DNA from: Actinomyces procaprae
GTDB lineage: Bacteria > Actinomycetota > Actinomycetes > Actinomycetales > Actinomycetaceae
NCBI RefSeq assembly: GCF_004798665.1
Contig: NZ_CP039292.1
Coordinates: forward strand, 1,984,001-2,048,000
Length of the DNA stretch: 64,000 nucleotides
Direction: 5' to 3'
Below, one piece after another: positions 56,050 to 64,000 of the stretch. A model generated the notes under the pieces. That model saw nothing but the letters and a program-made list of their open reading frames with translations. It ran no database searches and had not been told where the DNA came from. The position numbers were made by a program, and so were the translations under genes. Numbering within the stretch: the first letter of the stretch is position 1; every line of letters begins with the position of its first letter.

Positions 56050-56469
56050 GGCTCTTCGTGTTTGTGGGTGTGGTGGTTCGGGCTCGCGGGTGGTCGTGTT
56101 CGGCGCGGACGGGTCCGACTTGGCGGTGGCGTTCGGGACTGGGAGGTCGTGCTCGGGCGTCCGGGCGAGGTCTGAGTGGGGCCTGCGCCGACATTCTGGG
56201 GCCGACGAGGACATGTGGCCGGCAAGGGGGTGTCCCCGGGGCGGCGTCACGGGCGTCGAGCGAGTGCGGTCAAGACCAGCGCGCGGTCATCGGGTACGCC
56301 CCTTCGGCGTCTGCCACGCCAGTTAGACCTCCACTGAAAGGCCCAGAACCCTCCAGCAGACACCAAACCCGAGTAGTAAACCCCGAACCGGCGCAACAGA
56401 CCACGCCAGCGCAAACCACGCCGACGAACCACCTCCCGGCTCCACCCACACCCCCAAACACGAAGCGCC
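56050..56469. mobile_element. MITE-like element nested in copy B1 (copy B2)
   Basis: The 420-bp segment begins GGCTCTTCGTGTTTGTGGGT and its other end, read on the - strand, is GGCGCTTCGTGTTTGGGGGT. The flanking octamers CACAAACC (56042-56049) and CTCAAACC (56470-56477) differ by one base. They correspond to a stretch of the right inverted repeat of B1 (GGTTTGAG in reverse). Removing B2 and one octamer restores a well-matched B1 end. B2 lacks the repeat array and any clear gene. Confidence 0.75.
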
Positions 56470-56683
56470 CTCAAACCGGAAGCGCCCCTTTAGCCACCTG
56501 GCTGACCGAGCAGACCGCAAACGGCTTGTCATGATTGATTCCCAGGGCACCGTCGGGACTCGCCTTGAATTGCGCGCCCACTTGGAGCGCCTTATACGCG
56601 ATCTCAGACGATCCAAGTAGAGGAACACGGCCCAACTGGACAAACGCGGTCAGCGCGTGTGATGACCGGCTTGACTCACAAGT

Positions 56684-56732
56684 ACGCAGGTCGGCCCGCA
56701 GCAACTCATGGCTGCTGCGGGCCGACCTGCGT
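56684..56732 (-). terminator. Stem-loop terminator after ino1
   Basis: A perfect 20-bp stem (ACGCAGGTCGGCCCGCAGCA with TGCTGCGGGCCGACCTGCGT) with a 9-nt loop lies about 22 bp beyond the ino1 stop. It is the strongest hairpin of this part of the window and should end ino1 transcription. Confidence 0.85.
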
Positions 56733-56754
56733 GTGTGCATGGCGGAACGAGCGA

Positions 56755-57834
56755 TCAGCGCTCGACCTCACCCCGGATGAAGGCCTCAGTGGAGTCCATG
56801 GCCTCCTCATCGGGGCGCTGCTGGGGCGGGGACTTCATGAAGAAGGACGATGGCGACAGCAGCGGACCACCGATGCCGCGATCCAGGCCGATCTTGGCGG
56901 CCCGGATGGCGTCGATGACCACGCCGGCGGAGTTCGGGGAGTCCCAGACCTCAAGCTTGTACTCCAGGCTCACGGGAGCGCCGCCGAAGTTGCGGCCCTC
57001 CAGGCGCACGAAGGCGAACTTGCGGTCGTCCAGCCAGCCTACGTAGTCGGAGGGGCCGACGTGAATGTCCTTCTCGGCGAACTGCGTGGAGACGTTGGAG
57101 GTGACCGCCTGGGTCTTGGAGATCTTCTTCGACATCAGCCGCTCGCGCTCCAACATGTTCTTGAAGTCCATGTTGCCGCCGACGTTGAGCTGGTAGGTGC
57201 GGTCGATGGTGATGCCGCGCTCCTCGAACAGGCGCGCCAGTACCCGGTGGGTGATGGTGGCGCCGATCTGGGACTTGATGTCGTCGCCGATGATCGGCAG
57301 GCCGGCATCGGTGAACTTCTGTGCCCAGGCCGGGTCGGAGGCGATGAACACCGGCAGGCAGTTGACGAAGGCGCAGCCGGCGTCGATGGCGCACTGGGCG
57401 TAGTAGCGGTCGGCCTCCTCCGAGCCGACGGGCAGGTAAGAGACCACAACGTCGACCTGGGCGTCCTTGAGCGCCTGGACCACGTCAACCGGAGGCTCAC
57501 TGGACTCCTGGACGGTCTCGCGGTAGTACTTGCCGAAGCCGTCCAGGGTGACGCCGCGCTGGACACTCACGCCGGTGGGGGCGACGTCGGCGATCTTGAT
57601 GGTGTTGTTCTGTGAGGCGTTGATGGCGTCGGCCAGGTCGAGCCCGACCTTGGCGGCGTCGACGTCGAAGGCGGCCACGAACTCGATGTCTGAGACGTGG
57701 TAGTCGCCGAACTGGACGTGCATCAGGCCGCCCACCGTGTCGGTCGGTTTGGCGTCCGCGTAGTGGGTGACGCCCTGCACCAGCGACGACGCGCAGTTGC
57801 CCACACCGACGATGGCGACACGTATCTTGCTCAT
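56755..57834 (-). CDS. ino1: Inositol-3-phosphate synthase
   Basis: The 359-residue NAD-dependent enzyme converts glucose 6-phosphate to inositol 3-phosphate, the first step to mycothiol and phosphatidylinositol in actinobacteria. The N-terminus [19 protein letters not shown] binds NAD. Diagnostic segments are [75 protein letters not shown], and the C-terminal [22 protein letters not shown] at 57834 is preceded by AGGAG. It is transcribed alone and ends in a strong stem-loop. A perfect palindrome CGGCCCATTGGGCCG (57848-57862) lies in its leader and might be an operator. Confidence 0.95.
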   Translation of the reverse strand: MSKIRVAIVGVGNCASSLVQGVTHYADAKPTDTVGGLMHVQFGDYHVSDIEFVAAFDVDAAKVGLDLADAINASQNNTIKIADVAPTGVSVQRGVTLDGFGKYYRETVQESSEPPVDVVQALKDAQVDVVVSYLPVGSEEADRYYAQCAIDAGCAFVNCLPVFIASDPAWAQKFTDAGLPIIGDDIKSQIGATITHRVLARLFEERGITIDRTYQLNVGGNMDFKNMLERERLMSKKISKTQAVTSNVSTQFAEKDIHVGPSDYVGWLDDRKFAFVRLEGRNFGGAPVSLEYKLEVWDSPNSAGVVIDAIRAAKIGLDRGIGGPLLSPSSFFMKSPPQQRPDEEAMDSTEAFIRGEVER

Positions 57835-58002
57835 CTGTTCTCCTAATCGGCCCATTGGGCCGTTCGAGGATCTGACGCGCGCGATTTTAGCCATCCGCCC
57901 TGGTCAAGGCATGTCACGCCCGTGAATAGCGGCATTCAGCGAATACGCACCTCGGCGCCCGGTCGGCGCACCAGAGCCAAGGACTCGTTGCCGGCGTGGG
58001 CC

Positions 58003-58071
58003 TTGCAGTCGCGCGGAAGAATCGGTATGCTGGCTGAACACGCTCAGCGAACGCGTTCAGTGAACGCGTTC
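58003..58071 (+). promoter_or_regulatory. Promoter and double palindromic operator of the TetR gene
   Basis: TTGCAG (58003-58008) and TATGCT (58026-58031) have a 17-bp spacer. Directly downstream are two copies of the perfect palindrome GAACGCGTTC (58049-58058 and 58062-58071), with a related half-site TGAACACGCTCAG before them. Such twin dyads just before a tetR gene are typical autoregulatory operators. Confidence 0.75.
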
Positions 58072-58099
58072 TAAGTAGGGCCGAGTCCAAGGAGGGTCA

Positions 58100-58711
58100 A
58101 TGCCCACACGCGCCGAATCACGCGATGCCACCAGGGCCCGGGTCTTGGCAAGCTCGCGAAGGCTGTTCGAGGAAAGAGGTTTCAACGCGACGACCATCAA
58201 GGACATCGCGGCGGACGCCGGCGTCAGCGTAGGAAGCGTCATGTACGTCGGAGACAAGAGCGGCCTGTTGGTTGCATGCTTTGACGAACGCATAGAGGCG
58301 CTACACACCGGTTACCCTCCGACCAGCCGCGCACAAGTGCGGTCTGAAGGTGGCGGCGATGGCGCACAGGCGATCCTCGACATCCTCTCTCCCTTCATCG
58401 ACTTGTTCGGCAGTTGCCCCGACCTCACCCGGTCCTACGGAGCGGTGCTCATCTCCGGCGCTCACAGTTCGAGAGTCTTCAGCGAACTGCGGGAGGAGTT
58501 GATCAACGAACTCCAAGACGTCTTTGCCGCGGCCTCCGACTGCTCGACGACGGCCGCCAAACAGCGTGCCACAACTGCATACCTTGCCTATCTGGGCGCA
58601 CTTCTCGAATGGGCATCCATCCCGAGAGCCGGGACGGACGCACTCCGCAGCCGAGTGCGCGACGCGGTCCACCCGCTCCTGACAGCCTCCAACGAGGAGC
58701 ACGACCAATGA
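58100..58711 (+). CDS. TetR family transcriptional regulator
   Basis: The 203-residue protein has an N-terminal TetR helix-turn-helix (RARVLASSRRLFEERGFNATTIKDIAADAGVSVGSVMYVGDKSGLLVACF, about 12-62) and an all-helical ligand domain of unknown specificity. It probably represses its own promoter through the GAACGCGTTC dyads upstream, and with it the DoxX-like gene whose ATG overlaps its stop by 4 bp (ATGA). AGGAGG lies 7 bp before the ATG. GC content is somewhat lower than in the surrounding core genes. Confidence 0.92.
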   Translation: MPTRAESRDATRARVLASSRRLFEERGFNATTIKDIAADAGVSVGSVMYVGDKSGLLVACFDERIEALHTGYPPTSRAQVRSEGGGDGAQAILDILSPFIDLFGSCPDLTRSYGAVLISGAHSSRVFSELREELINELQDVFAAASDCSTTAAKQRATTAYLAYLGALLEWASIPRAGTDALRSRVRDAVHPLLTASNEEHDQ

Positions 58712-59067
58712 CACTGCTCCCTCACTTTCCGTGGCTGGTGGTCCTCCTCGCAGTTGTACTGCTGGGTGACGCCACCTTGTCACTGCGACCTCCTGCCTTC
58801 ATCCGTAACTGCCTCACCGGAGTCGGATTTCCGCGGCAGTGGTGGTGGACTCTTATAGTCATCAAGGTCTTGGCGGCCGTCGGCCTGCTTATCGGTTTGC
58901 GCGTGCAGGGAGTCGCGCTCGCCGCCAGCACAGGCGTGATCTGCTACTTCCTATGCGCCGTCGTCGCCCACGTCAGGGCAGGGTTCATGGGCCGCGAGCT
59001 GTGGATCAACTGCCTGGGCATGCTAACCCTGGCTGTTGTAACTGCGGTCACGTCATTCGTCGGCTAG
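58708..59067 (+). CDS. DoxX-like four-helix membrane protein
   Basis: The 119-residue protein consists of four predicted membrane helices (about 7-25, 45-65, 68-88, 98-118). The pattern LRPPAFIRNCLTGVGFPRQWWWTLIVIKVLAAVGLLIGLRVQGVALAASTGVICYFLCAVVAHVRAG matches the DoxX-like family. These small proteins often sit under TetR or MarR control and have been linked to redox or envelope stress, but the reaction is unknown. It is translationally coupled to the TetR gene, which probably controls it. The 297 bp after it hold no supported gene. Confidence 0.8.
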   Translation: MTLLPHFPWLVVLLAVVLLGDATLSLRPPAFIRNCLTGVGFPRQWWWTLIVIKVLAAVGLLIGLRVQGVALAASTGVICYFLCAVVAHVRAGFMGRELWINCLGMLTLAVVTAVTSFVG

Positions 59068-59364
59068 CCCCTCCCGGTCATCACCGCATCAGTCGCAGAG
59101 TCGTGTCTGCGCGCCCATGCTCATCTTGCCCGTCGCCCTGACCGTCGCGCTGGTGGGCTACTGGAGGCGGCGCGCATAGTCCATAGGCGTACCGCCACCG
59201 GGACCACGCCGCTCTCCTGTCACCAGATGCACCACTTTCCCGGTCGGCTCCGCATAAGCATCAGGCTCCTCCCCCGACATCCAGGGGTACACGCACCTGC
59301 CCTAACTACTCGACCGCAGAATGTGGTGCATCCAGTGACACCATCGGCTCTCGAATAGGCCGTT

Positions 59365-60219
59365 TCAGCGGGTGCGCGCCTCCACGCGCCGGGCCAGGGC
59401 ACCCAGGGCCCAGTTGATGAGCACGTAGATCAAAGCGATGATCACGTAGGCGGGCAGGTAGACGTCGAGGTGGGCGGTCACCCGTGCCGAGGAGGTCAGC
59501 AGGCGGCCTGCGTACATCAGTTCCAGGTAGGCGACCACGTAGCCGAGCGAGGAGTCCTTCAGGATCGTCACCAACTGGGTGATCAGCGTCGGCAGCATCA
59601 GCCGCAACGCCTGCGGGGCCAGAATCAGTCGCATGGTCTGGCCGCCACTGAGCCCCAGCGCCTGCGCGGCCTCGGTCTGGCCGCGGTCCAGGGCCAGCAC
59701 CCCAGAGCGGAAGACCTCCGCCGTCGTCGCCGAGGAGCACATGACGATGGGCACGGTAAGCATCCAGAAGGGCGACAGCGTCAGCCCCCAGCGCGGCACC
59801 GCCAGCAGGAAGAAGTAGATCAGCAGCAGCATGGGAATGGCGCGCATGGTGTCGATCCAGGCGCCGAACACCGCACGTACGAACGCCATGCCGCTCATGC
59901 GCGCCCATCCCAGCAAGATGCCCAGCGGGAAGGACAGAGCAGCGCCCACGACGGTCACCAGCAGCGTGTCAGCCAGGGACCGAGCGAGGTAACCGACCAC
60001 AGACTGCCCCAGGAAGTAGCGCCACTTGGGGTACGCGAGCTGTCCGGCCTCACCGAGCTGGAAGAGCGCAGCCGCCACGAGCGCCCCTACGATCAGGGTC
60101 ACCAGCACCGACCCTATGAGAATCCGGCGCCGTCCCCTGGGGCCGGGGGCGTCGAAGAGCAGGTCGGCGTCGGTGGCTCCTGATGAGCGCGTGGGAACAC
60201 GTGTGGTCAACACACTCAT
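59365..60219 (-). CDS. Amino-acid ABC transporter permease, GluD-like
   Basis: The 284-residue permease has five or more membrane segments and the HisM-type inner-membrane signature, with the EAA loop as QTEAAQALGLSGGQTMRLILAPQALRLMLPTLITQ. The N-terminal 30 residues are cytoplasmic. It pairs with the GluC-like permease to form the channel for polar amino-acid uptake, probably glutamate, as in the Corynebacterium gluABCD system. The ATG overlaps the preceding permease stop by 4 bp (ATGA). It is the last gene of the operon. Confidence 0.9.
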   Translation of the reverse strand: MSVLTTRVPTRSSGATDADLLFDAPGPRGRRRILIGSVLVTLIVGALVAAALFQLGEAGQLAYPKWRYFLGQSVVGYLARSLADTLLVTVVGAALSFPLGILLGWARMSGMAFVRAVFGAWIDTMRAIPMLLLIYFFLLAVPRWGLTLSPFWMLTVPIVMCSSATTAEVFRSGVLALDRGQTEAAQALGLSGGQTMRLILAPQALRLMLPTLITQLVTILKDSSLGYVVAYLELMYAGRLLTSSARVTAHLDVYLPAYVIIALIYVLINWALGALARRVEARTR

Positions 60220-60869
60220 GCGCGGACCTCCCGTCCGGTGATGCGGCGCTCGAGCAGGCCGCCGAGCTTGGTCGCCAGGAAGGCGATGACCAGGTAGGTA
60301 AGACCCGAGGTCAGGAAGGTGATCACCGCTTGCGCGTAGCGCAGGTTCAGCTGCTGAGTGACGTTAGTCAACTCGGGAACACCAATCGCCGCGGCCAGAG
60401 AGGAGCCGATCAGGCAGGAGATGAAGATGTTGACCAGCGGCTGAATGGTGCGGGCCAGAGCCTGCGGCAGCACTACGGCGCCGATGATCAGCCCGAAGGG
60501 CATGCCCAGGGCACGAGCCGCCTCGATCTGTCCCTTCGCCACGGAGTTGATTCCCGAGCGCACCGTCTCGCACACGAACCCTGAGGCTGAGAAGACGATG
60601 GCGGTGACGGCTGCGGCGAAAAGGGACAGGGGCACGCCAGCCCGGGGCGCGGCGAAAGCTGCCAGGATCATCAGGCACAGGGTGGGAATGTTGCAGGCCA
60701 CCGTCACCCAGGCGGCACCGAGCGCCCGCAGCGGGGGGATCGGGCTGACCCGGAAGACCGCGATCACCGTGCCGACGACGAGCGCGCACGCGAAGCCGAC
60801 GACGGCGATTGTCAGGGTCGTGGCCAGGCCCTGGCCGATCATGCCGAGGTTGTCGGTGATGACATTCAT
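60216..60869 (-). CDS. Amino-acid ABC transporter permease, GluC-like
   Basis: The 217-residue permease has about five membrane segments. GLATTLTIAVVGFACALVVGTVIAVFRVSP starts the family fold, and the EAA loop GQIEAARALGMPFGLIIGAVVLPQALARTIQPLVN contacts the ATPase. It forms a heterodimeric channel with the following GluD-like protein. It lies 102 bp after the substrate-binding lipoprotein gene; that gap holds a strong hairpin which may lower permease levels relative to the lipoprotein. Confidence 0.9.
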   Translation of the reverse strand: MNVITDNLGMIGQGLATTLTIAVVGFACALVVGTVIAVFRVSPIPPLRALGAAWVTVACNIPTLCLMILAAFAAPRAGVPLSLFAAAVTAIVFSASGFVCETVRSGINSVAKGQIEAARALGMPFGLIIGAVVLPQALARTIQPLVNIFISCLIGSSLAAAIGVPELTNVTQQLNLRYAQAVITFLTSGLTYLVIAFLATKLGGLLERRITGREVRA

Positions 60870-60889
60870 GGGCGCCTCCTCCGGAGCAT

Positions 60890-60923
60890 TGGGGCGGCCG
60901 CCTCGGAAAGGCGGGCCGCCCCA
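60890..60923 (-). promoter_or_regulatory. Intercistronic stem-loop between gluB-like and gluC-like genes
   Basis: TGGGGCGGCC (60890-60899) pairs perfectly with GGCCGCCCCA (60914-60923), with an inner partial stem GCCT/AGGC. Such hairpins after a binding-protein gene often stabilise its mRNA or cause partial termination, giving more binding protein than permease. Confidence 0.65.
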
Positions 60924-60971
60924 GCCACCGTGCTGTGCTAGCGGATTGATGTTGGCCCGAGCCGGCCGTGC

Positions 60972-61910
60972 TCAGTCGGTCTCGGAGCCGGGCACGGAGC
61001 CGATCACGGGCGGCTCGGGAGCGTCACCGCCGATGATGGCGCCGATGGTTGCGGCCCAGATGGCGTTCCAGGTGCCGTCGTCGTAGATGGTCTGCAGGAA
61101 GGTGTTGACGAATGCCTGCGCGTCGGAGTCCTTGGGCAGGCCGATGCCGTAGGGGTCCTCGGTGAAGGGCTCACCTACGATCTTGACGCCGTCGTTGGAC
61201 TGCACCTCGCTGAGCTCAAGGGACTGGTCGACGACGTAGGCGTCCACCTGGCCGGCCTCGAGCGCGGCCACGCAGCTGGGGTGGTCGGTGAACTGCACCT
61301 GCTCGGCGTCGGGCGCGGCCTCGTCCAGGGCAGGGCCGGAGGAGGAGTTGGACTGGACGGCGACCTTCACCCCGGCGAGGTCGTCGACGCCGTTGATGCC
61401 GGACTCATCCGCGCGCACCAGGACCGACTGGCCCGAGGAGTAGTAGGGGCCGGCGAAGGAGATCTTCTCGGCGCGCTCCGGAGTGATCGTGTAGGTGGCG
61501 AAGACGGCGTCGACCTGGCCGTTCTCGATCATGGTCTCGCGCGTGTCGGAGGTCACCTGGGTCACCTCCAGGAGGGACCGGGCGTCATCCCCACCGATGA
61601 TGTAACGAGCCAGCGCCTGGGCGAGGGCGGCGTCGAAGCCGGAGATCTGGCCAGTGGCGGGGTCCTCAATGGAGAACACCTCTGAGGTCTTGGTGCCACC
61701 GGTCTTCAGCACCCCCGCCTGCTTGACGGCCGACGCCCAGGTGGAGGCGGCCACGACGTCGTCGGCGGCTACGGGGCCGGAGTTGATGACGGCGTCGTAG
61801 TCGCTGTCATCACCGCTGGAATCGGCGCAGGCCGCCAGCACGGCGGCGAGCGAGGCCGCACCGGCGGCGGTCAGCAGGGTACGGCGCGTGAGCTGAGGAA
61901 GTACGGACAT
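60972..61910 (-). CDS. Glutamate-type ABC transporter substrate-binding lipoprotein, GluB-like
   Basis: The 312-residue protein has an N-terminal lipoprotein signal with twin Arg (LTRRTLLTAAGAASLAAVLAAC; lipobox LAAC, lipidated Cys at about 28). A family 3 solute-binding domain follows: VLKTGGTKTSEVFSIEDPATGQISGFDAALAQALARYI, ARYIIGG and DSRETMIENGQVDAVFATYTITPERAEKISFAGPYYSSGQSVLVRADES. It captures a polar amino acid outside the membrane for the GluC/GluD-type channel. The gene starts 71 bp after the ATPase gene. Confidence 0.9.
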   Translation of the reverse strand: MSVLPQLTRRTLLTAAGAASLAAVLAACADSSGDDSDYDAVINSGPVAADDVVAASTWASAVKQAGVLKTGGTKTSEVFSIEDPATGQISGFDAALAQALARYIIGGDDARSLLEVTQVTSDTRETMIENGQVDAVFATYTITPERAEKISFAGPYYSSGQSVLVRADESGINGVDDLAGVKVAVQSNSSSGPALDEAAPDAEQVQFTDHPSCVAALEAGQVDAYVVDQSLELSEVQSNDGVKIVGEPFTEDPYGIGLPKDSDAQAFVNTFLQTIYDDGTWNAIWAATIGAIIGGDAPEPPVIGSVPGSETD

Positions 61911-61981
61911 GGTGGTTCCTTTCGGATGCGGCAGGGTGGTTACCAGGAATCGATGGTGGCCGCTGAGCTCAGTGGCCGAGT

Positions 61982-62749
<768 letters not shown>

Positions 62750-62942
62750 AGGAGCCTCTTCTCGTGTAGGGGCGAATGGGACTGGGGCTGCCTCAGCGAC
62801 AGCTACAGCAACACATTCGCATGACCACTGGATCCCTCCGGTTCGGATTCGCGGCGACCGGCCCTCCCGGCCACCGTTGCGGCGCCCCGATCCGGGCGGA
62901 CCGCACGGTGGGCGCGAGTTGCACAGTAGCACCCCAAGCCTA

Positions 62943-62962
62943 GAGGCGCGTGCGCGCGCCTC
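62943..62962 (-). terminator. Stem-loop after the TrmH-family gene
   Basis: GAGGCGCG (62943-62950) pairs with CGCGCCTC (62955-62962) around a TGCG tetraloop, about 28 bp past the stop of the methyltransferase gene. The glu-type operon promoter should lie between here and 62749. Confidence 0.6.
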
Positions 62963-62989
62963 CAGCAAGCGGAAACACTGGGAGCGGCG

Positions 62990-63937
62990 TCACACTCCCG
63001 TCTCGGTGTTTGAGACGCAAGGAGCTTGATAAGCATGCTGCGCCCGGGCGCTGGTGTACAGGCAGATGGCGGCGGCGGAGGCGACGTTCAGGGACTCGGC
63101 CCGCCCGTAGATGGGGATCGAGACCACCGTGTCCGCCGCATCCAGGGCTGCAGGCGCCAGCCCGCGGGCCTCGTTGCCCAGCAGCCAGGCCGACGGCGCC
63201 GCCAGCTCCGCCTCGGCGTCGAACAGGCTCACGGTGCCGCGCCCATCGGCCGCCAGCAGCCTCAGCCCCACCGCCCGCAGCATCCGCACGGCCTCCTCGA
63301 GCTCGACGCCGACCAGCAGCGGCAGGTGGAACAGGGAACCAGCAGTGGCGCGCACGACCTTCGGATTCGTCGGGTCGACGCTGCCCTTAACGAGCACAAC
63401 GGCGTCGGCGCCCGCAGCATCGGCGGCACGGATGATAGTGCCGGCATTGCCGGGATCCTGGGCCTCGGTGAGCACCGCCACCAGGCGCGCCCCGGACAGG
63501 GCCGCCTCCAGGCCAGAGGCGGAGCAGGCATCGGCCTCACCCGCGGCGGCATCTGCCTCCTCCGCACCCGCAGCTGCCTTGACCGTTCCCCCGCCGATTC
63601 CCGTCTCCGGCGACGCCGCCACGGCGTCGGCACTCACTACGGCCAGCACGCCCTGGGCGTCCGTGCTCATAGCGGCCATGACCTCGGGGGTCACCAAATG
63701 GGTGTACAGCCCAGCGGAAGCCGCGGCGCCGGCAATATCAACGTGAGCCCGAGCCGCCTCCTCGGTGAAGTAGACGTCCAGCACGTGCCCTGCGGCATGC
63801 CGCACCGCCTCGCGCACGCCCTGCGGCCCCTCCGCCAGAAAGCGGTGGTGCTTATTGCGGGCGGAACGCCGAGCCAAGCCCGCCACCCGGGTAATGCGAG
63901 TGGCCTTGGGATTGTCCAGAATCGCGCTCGTGCTCAT
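62990..63937 (-). CDS. TrmH/SpoU family RNA 2'-O-methyltransferase
   Basis: The 315-residue protein has an N-terminal substrate-binding domain (ARRSARNKHHRFLAEGPQGVREAVRHA, L30e-like, about 1-100) and a SPOUT catalytic domain. Motif 1 is AQDPGNAGTIIRAADAAGADAVVL, motif 2 is WLLGNEARGL and motif 3 is VSIPIYGRAESLNVASAAAICLY. It methylates a ribose 2'-OH in rRNA or tRNA using SAM; the exact nucleotide cannot be told from sequence. An Ala/Glu-rich insertion of about 30 residues (AEEADAAAGEADACSAS) between the domains is unusual. The ATG at 63937 is near the window end. Confidence 0.9.
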   Translation of the reverse strand: MSTSAILDNPKATRITRVAGLARRSARNKHHRFLAEGPQGVREAVRHAAGHVLDVYFTEEAARAHVDIAGAAASAGLYTHLVTPEVMAAMSTDAQGVLAVVSADAVAASPETGIGGGTVKAAAGAEEADAAAGEADACSASGLEAALSGARLVAVLTEAQDPGNAGTIIRAADAAGADAVVLVKGSVDPTNPKVVRATAGSLFHLPLLVGVELEEAVRMLRAVGLRLLAADGRGTVSLFDAEAELAAPSAWLLGNEARGLAPAALDAADTVVSIPIYGRAESLNVASAAAICLYTSARAQHAYQAPCVSNTETGV

Positions 63938-64000
63938 GGGCGCAGATTACCGGGAACAACGAGACGGCCCCTCACCGGGGCCCGCCGCTCGGCGGGTTCA

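Larger units (their letters stand above)
55615..56486. mobile_element. MITE-like element inserted in vapC (copy B1, carrying B2)
   Basis: The left end GGCTCTTCCGGTTTGAGGG and the right end, read from 56486 on the other strand, GGCGCTTCCGGTTTGAGG match at 17 of 18 positions. A perfect 8-bp duplication CCTTTAGC flanks them. The ends and duplication length fit the ISL3 family, whose known corynebacterial members start GGCTCTTCC. No transposase is encoded. A second element (56050-56469) is inserted in its right inverted repeat; without it the element is about 444 bp. The part 55815-56010 is an inverting repeat array. Confidence 0.82.
55541..56534 (+). pseudogene. vapC (PIN-domain toxin) remnant split by nested transposable elements
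   Basis: The gene starts MTICYPDTSAALKLLIEKAESDPLA with the first catalytic Asp of a PIN domain. Homology breaks at 55614. It resumes after 56486 with LATWLTEQTANGLS, which joins in frame when one copy of the 8-bp duplication CCTTTAGC (55607-55614, 56487-56494) is removed. Intact VapC proteins are about 130 residues, but here a TGA at 56532-56534 follows only 15 codons later, so the downstream part has also decayed or been lost. The toxin cannot be functional. Confidence 0.82.

Noticed and set aside
56535-56683. Possible C-terminal remainder of vapC after the stop at 56532.
   Set aside because: None of the frames resembles the acidic C-terminal part of a PIN domain; the rest appears deleted.
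59117-59179. A 20-residue frame MLILPVALTVALVGYWRRRA after the DoxX-like gene.
   Set aside because: It is very short and has no clear ribosome site. It could be a small membrane peptide, but nothing supports this.

Overview
The window is high-GC DNA with the hallmarks of an actinobacterium of the Actinomyces / Actinomycetaceae type. It has an actinobacterial-style 16S-23S-5S operon with a long 23S, a polyphosphate glucokinase, an inositol-3-phosphate synthase of the actinobacterial type, a VKOR-type disulfide protein next to a DtxR/MntR-type regulator, GTG/TTG starts, many 4-bp ATGA/GTGA gene overlaps, and several genes that look leaderless. The genus is an inference; no database search was possible.

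Layout. 1-6.1 kb: 3' part of a DUF1846 gene on the + strand, then comEA-comEC-holA and degV on the - strand. 6.1-9.6 kb: HerA-like ATPase and a YtrA-type GntR/DUF1648 pair with a palindromic operator (+). 9.7-10.4 kb: an AT-richer gene for an unknown membrane protein. 10.8-20.6 kb (-): leuS, HIT protein, MntR-like regulator, VKOR, metallophosphoesterase, HAD phosphatase, MetS-like peptide and NSS transporter. 20.9-23.0 kb: deoD (+), NifX-like protein and ppgK (-). 23.8-29.7 kb (-): one rRNA operon with no tRNA in the 16S-23S spacer and a long 23S-5S spacer. 29.9-47.4 kb (-): tyrS, three small genes (base-excision glycosylase, methyltransferase, mpg), argH, an O-antigen-ligase-like protein, argG-argR-argD-argB-argJ-argC, a flavodoxin, pheT and pheS. 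47.5-53.7 kb (+): a MerR-ATPase-permease module followed by a MerR-permease module, an apparent tandem duplication. 53.7-56.7 kb: accessory region with an IS30-family element, a Phd antitoxin and a vapC toxin gene broken by nested non-autonomous transposable elements. 56.7-64 kb: ino1 (-), a TetR/DoxX pair (+), a glutamate-type ABC uptake operon (-) and a TrmH/SpoU methyltransferase (-).

The arginine genes run argC-J-B-D-R-G in one direction with stop/start overlaps from argC through argR. A dyad resembling an ARG box lies directly in front of argC, which fits ArgR feedback on its own operon. The glu-type transporter has the usual ATPase, lipoprotein, permease, permease order, with a hairpin after the lipoprotein gene.

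The most interesting unexplained signal is a family of short elements with GGC(T/G)CTTC ends and 8-bp target duplications. They look like ISL3-type MITEs. One copy (23117-23736) lies upstream of ppgK. A second (from 55615) interrupts vapC and has a third element (56050-56469) nested inside its right end. A relic lies between degV and the HerA-like gene. Two copies carry an internal array of about 20-bp repeats that flips orientation around a shared GTACGTACCCCT core. Three genes (HIT, mntR, IS30 transposase) each show an apparent single-base indel in a C/G run, which may be real decay or sequence error.
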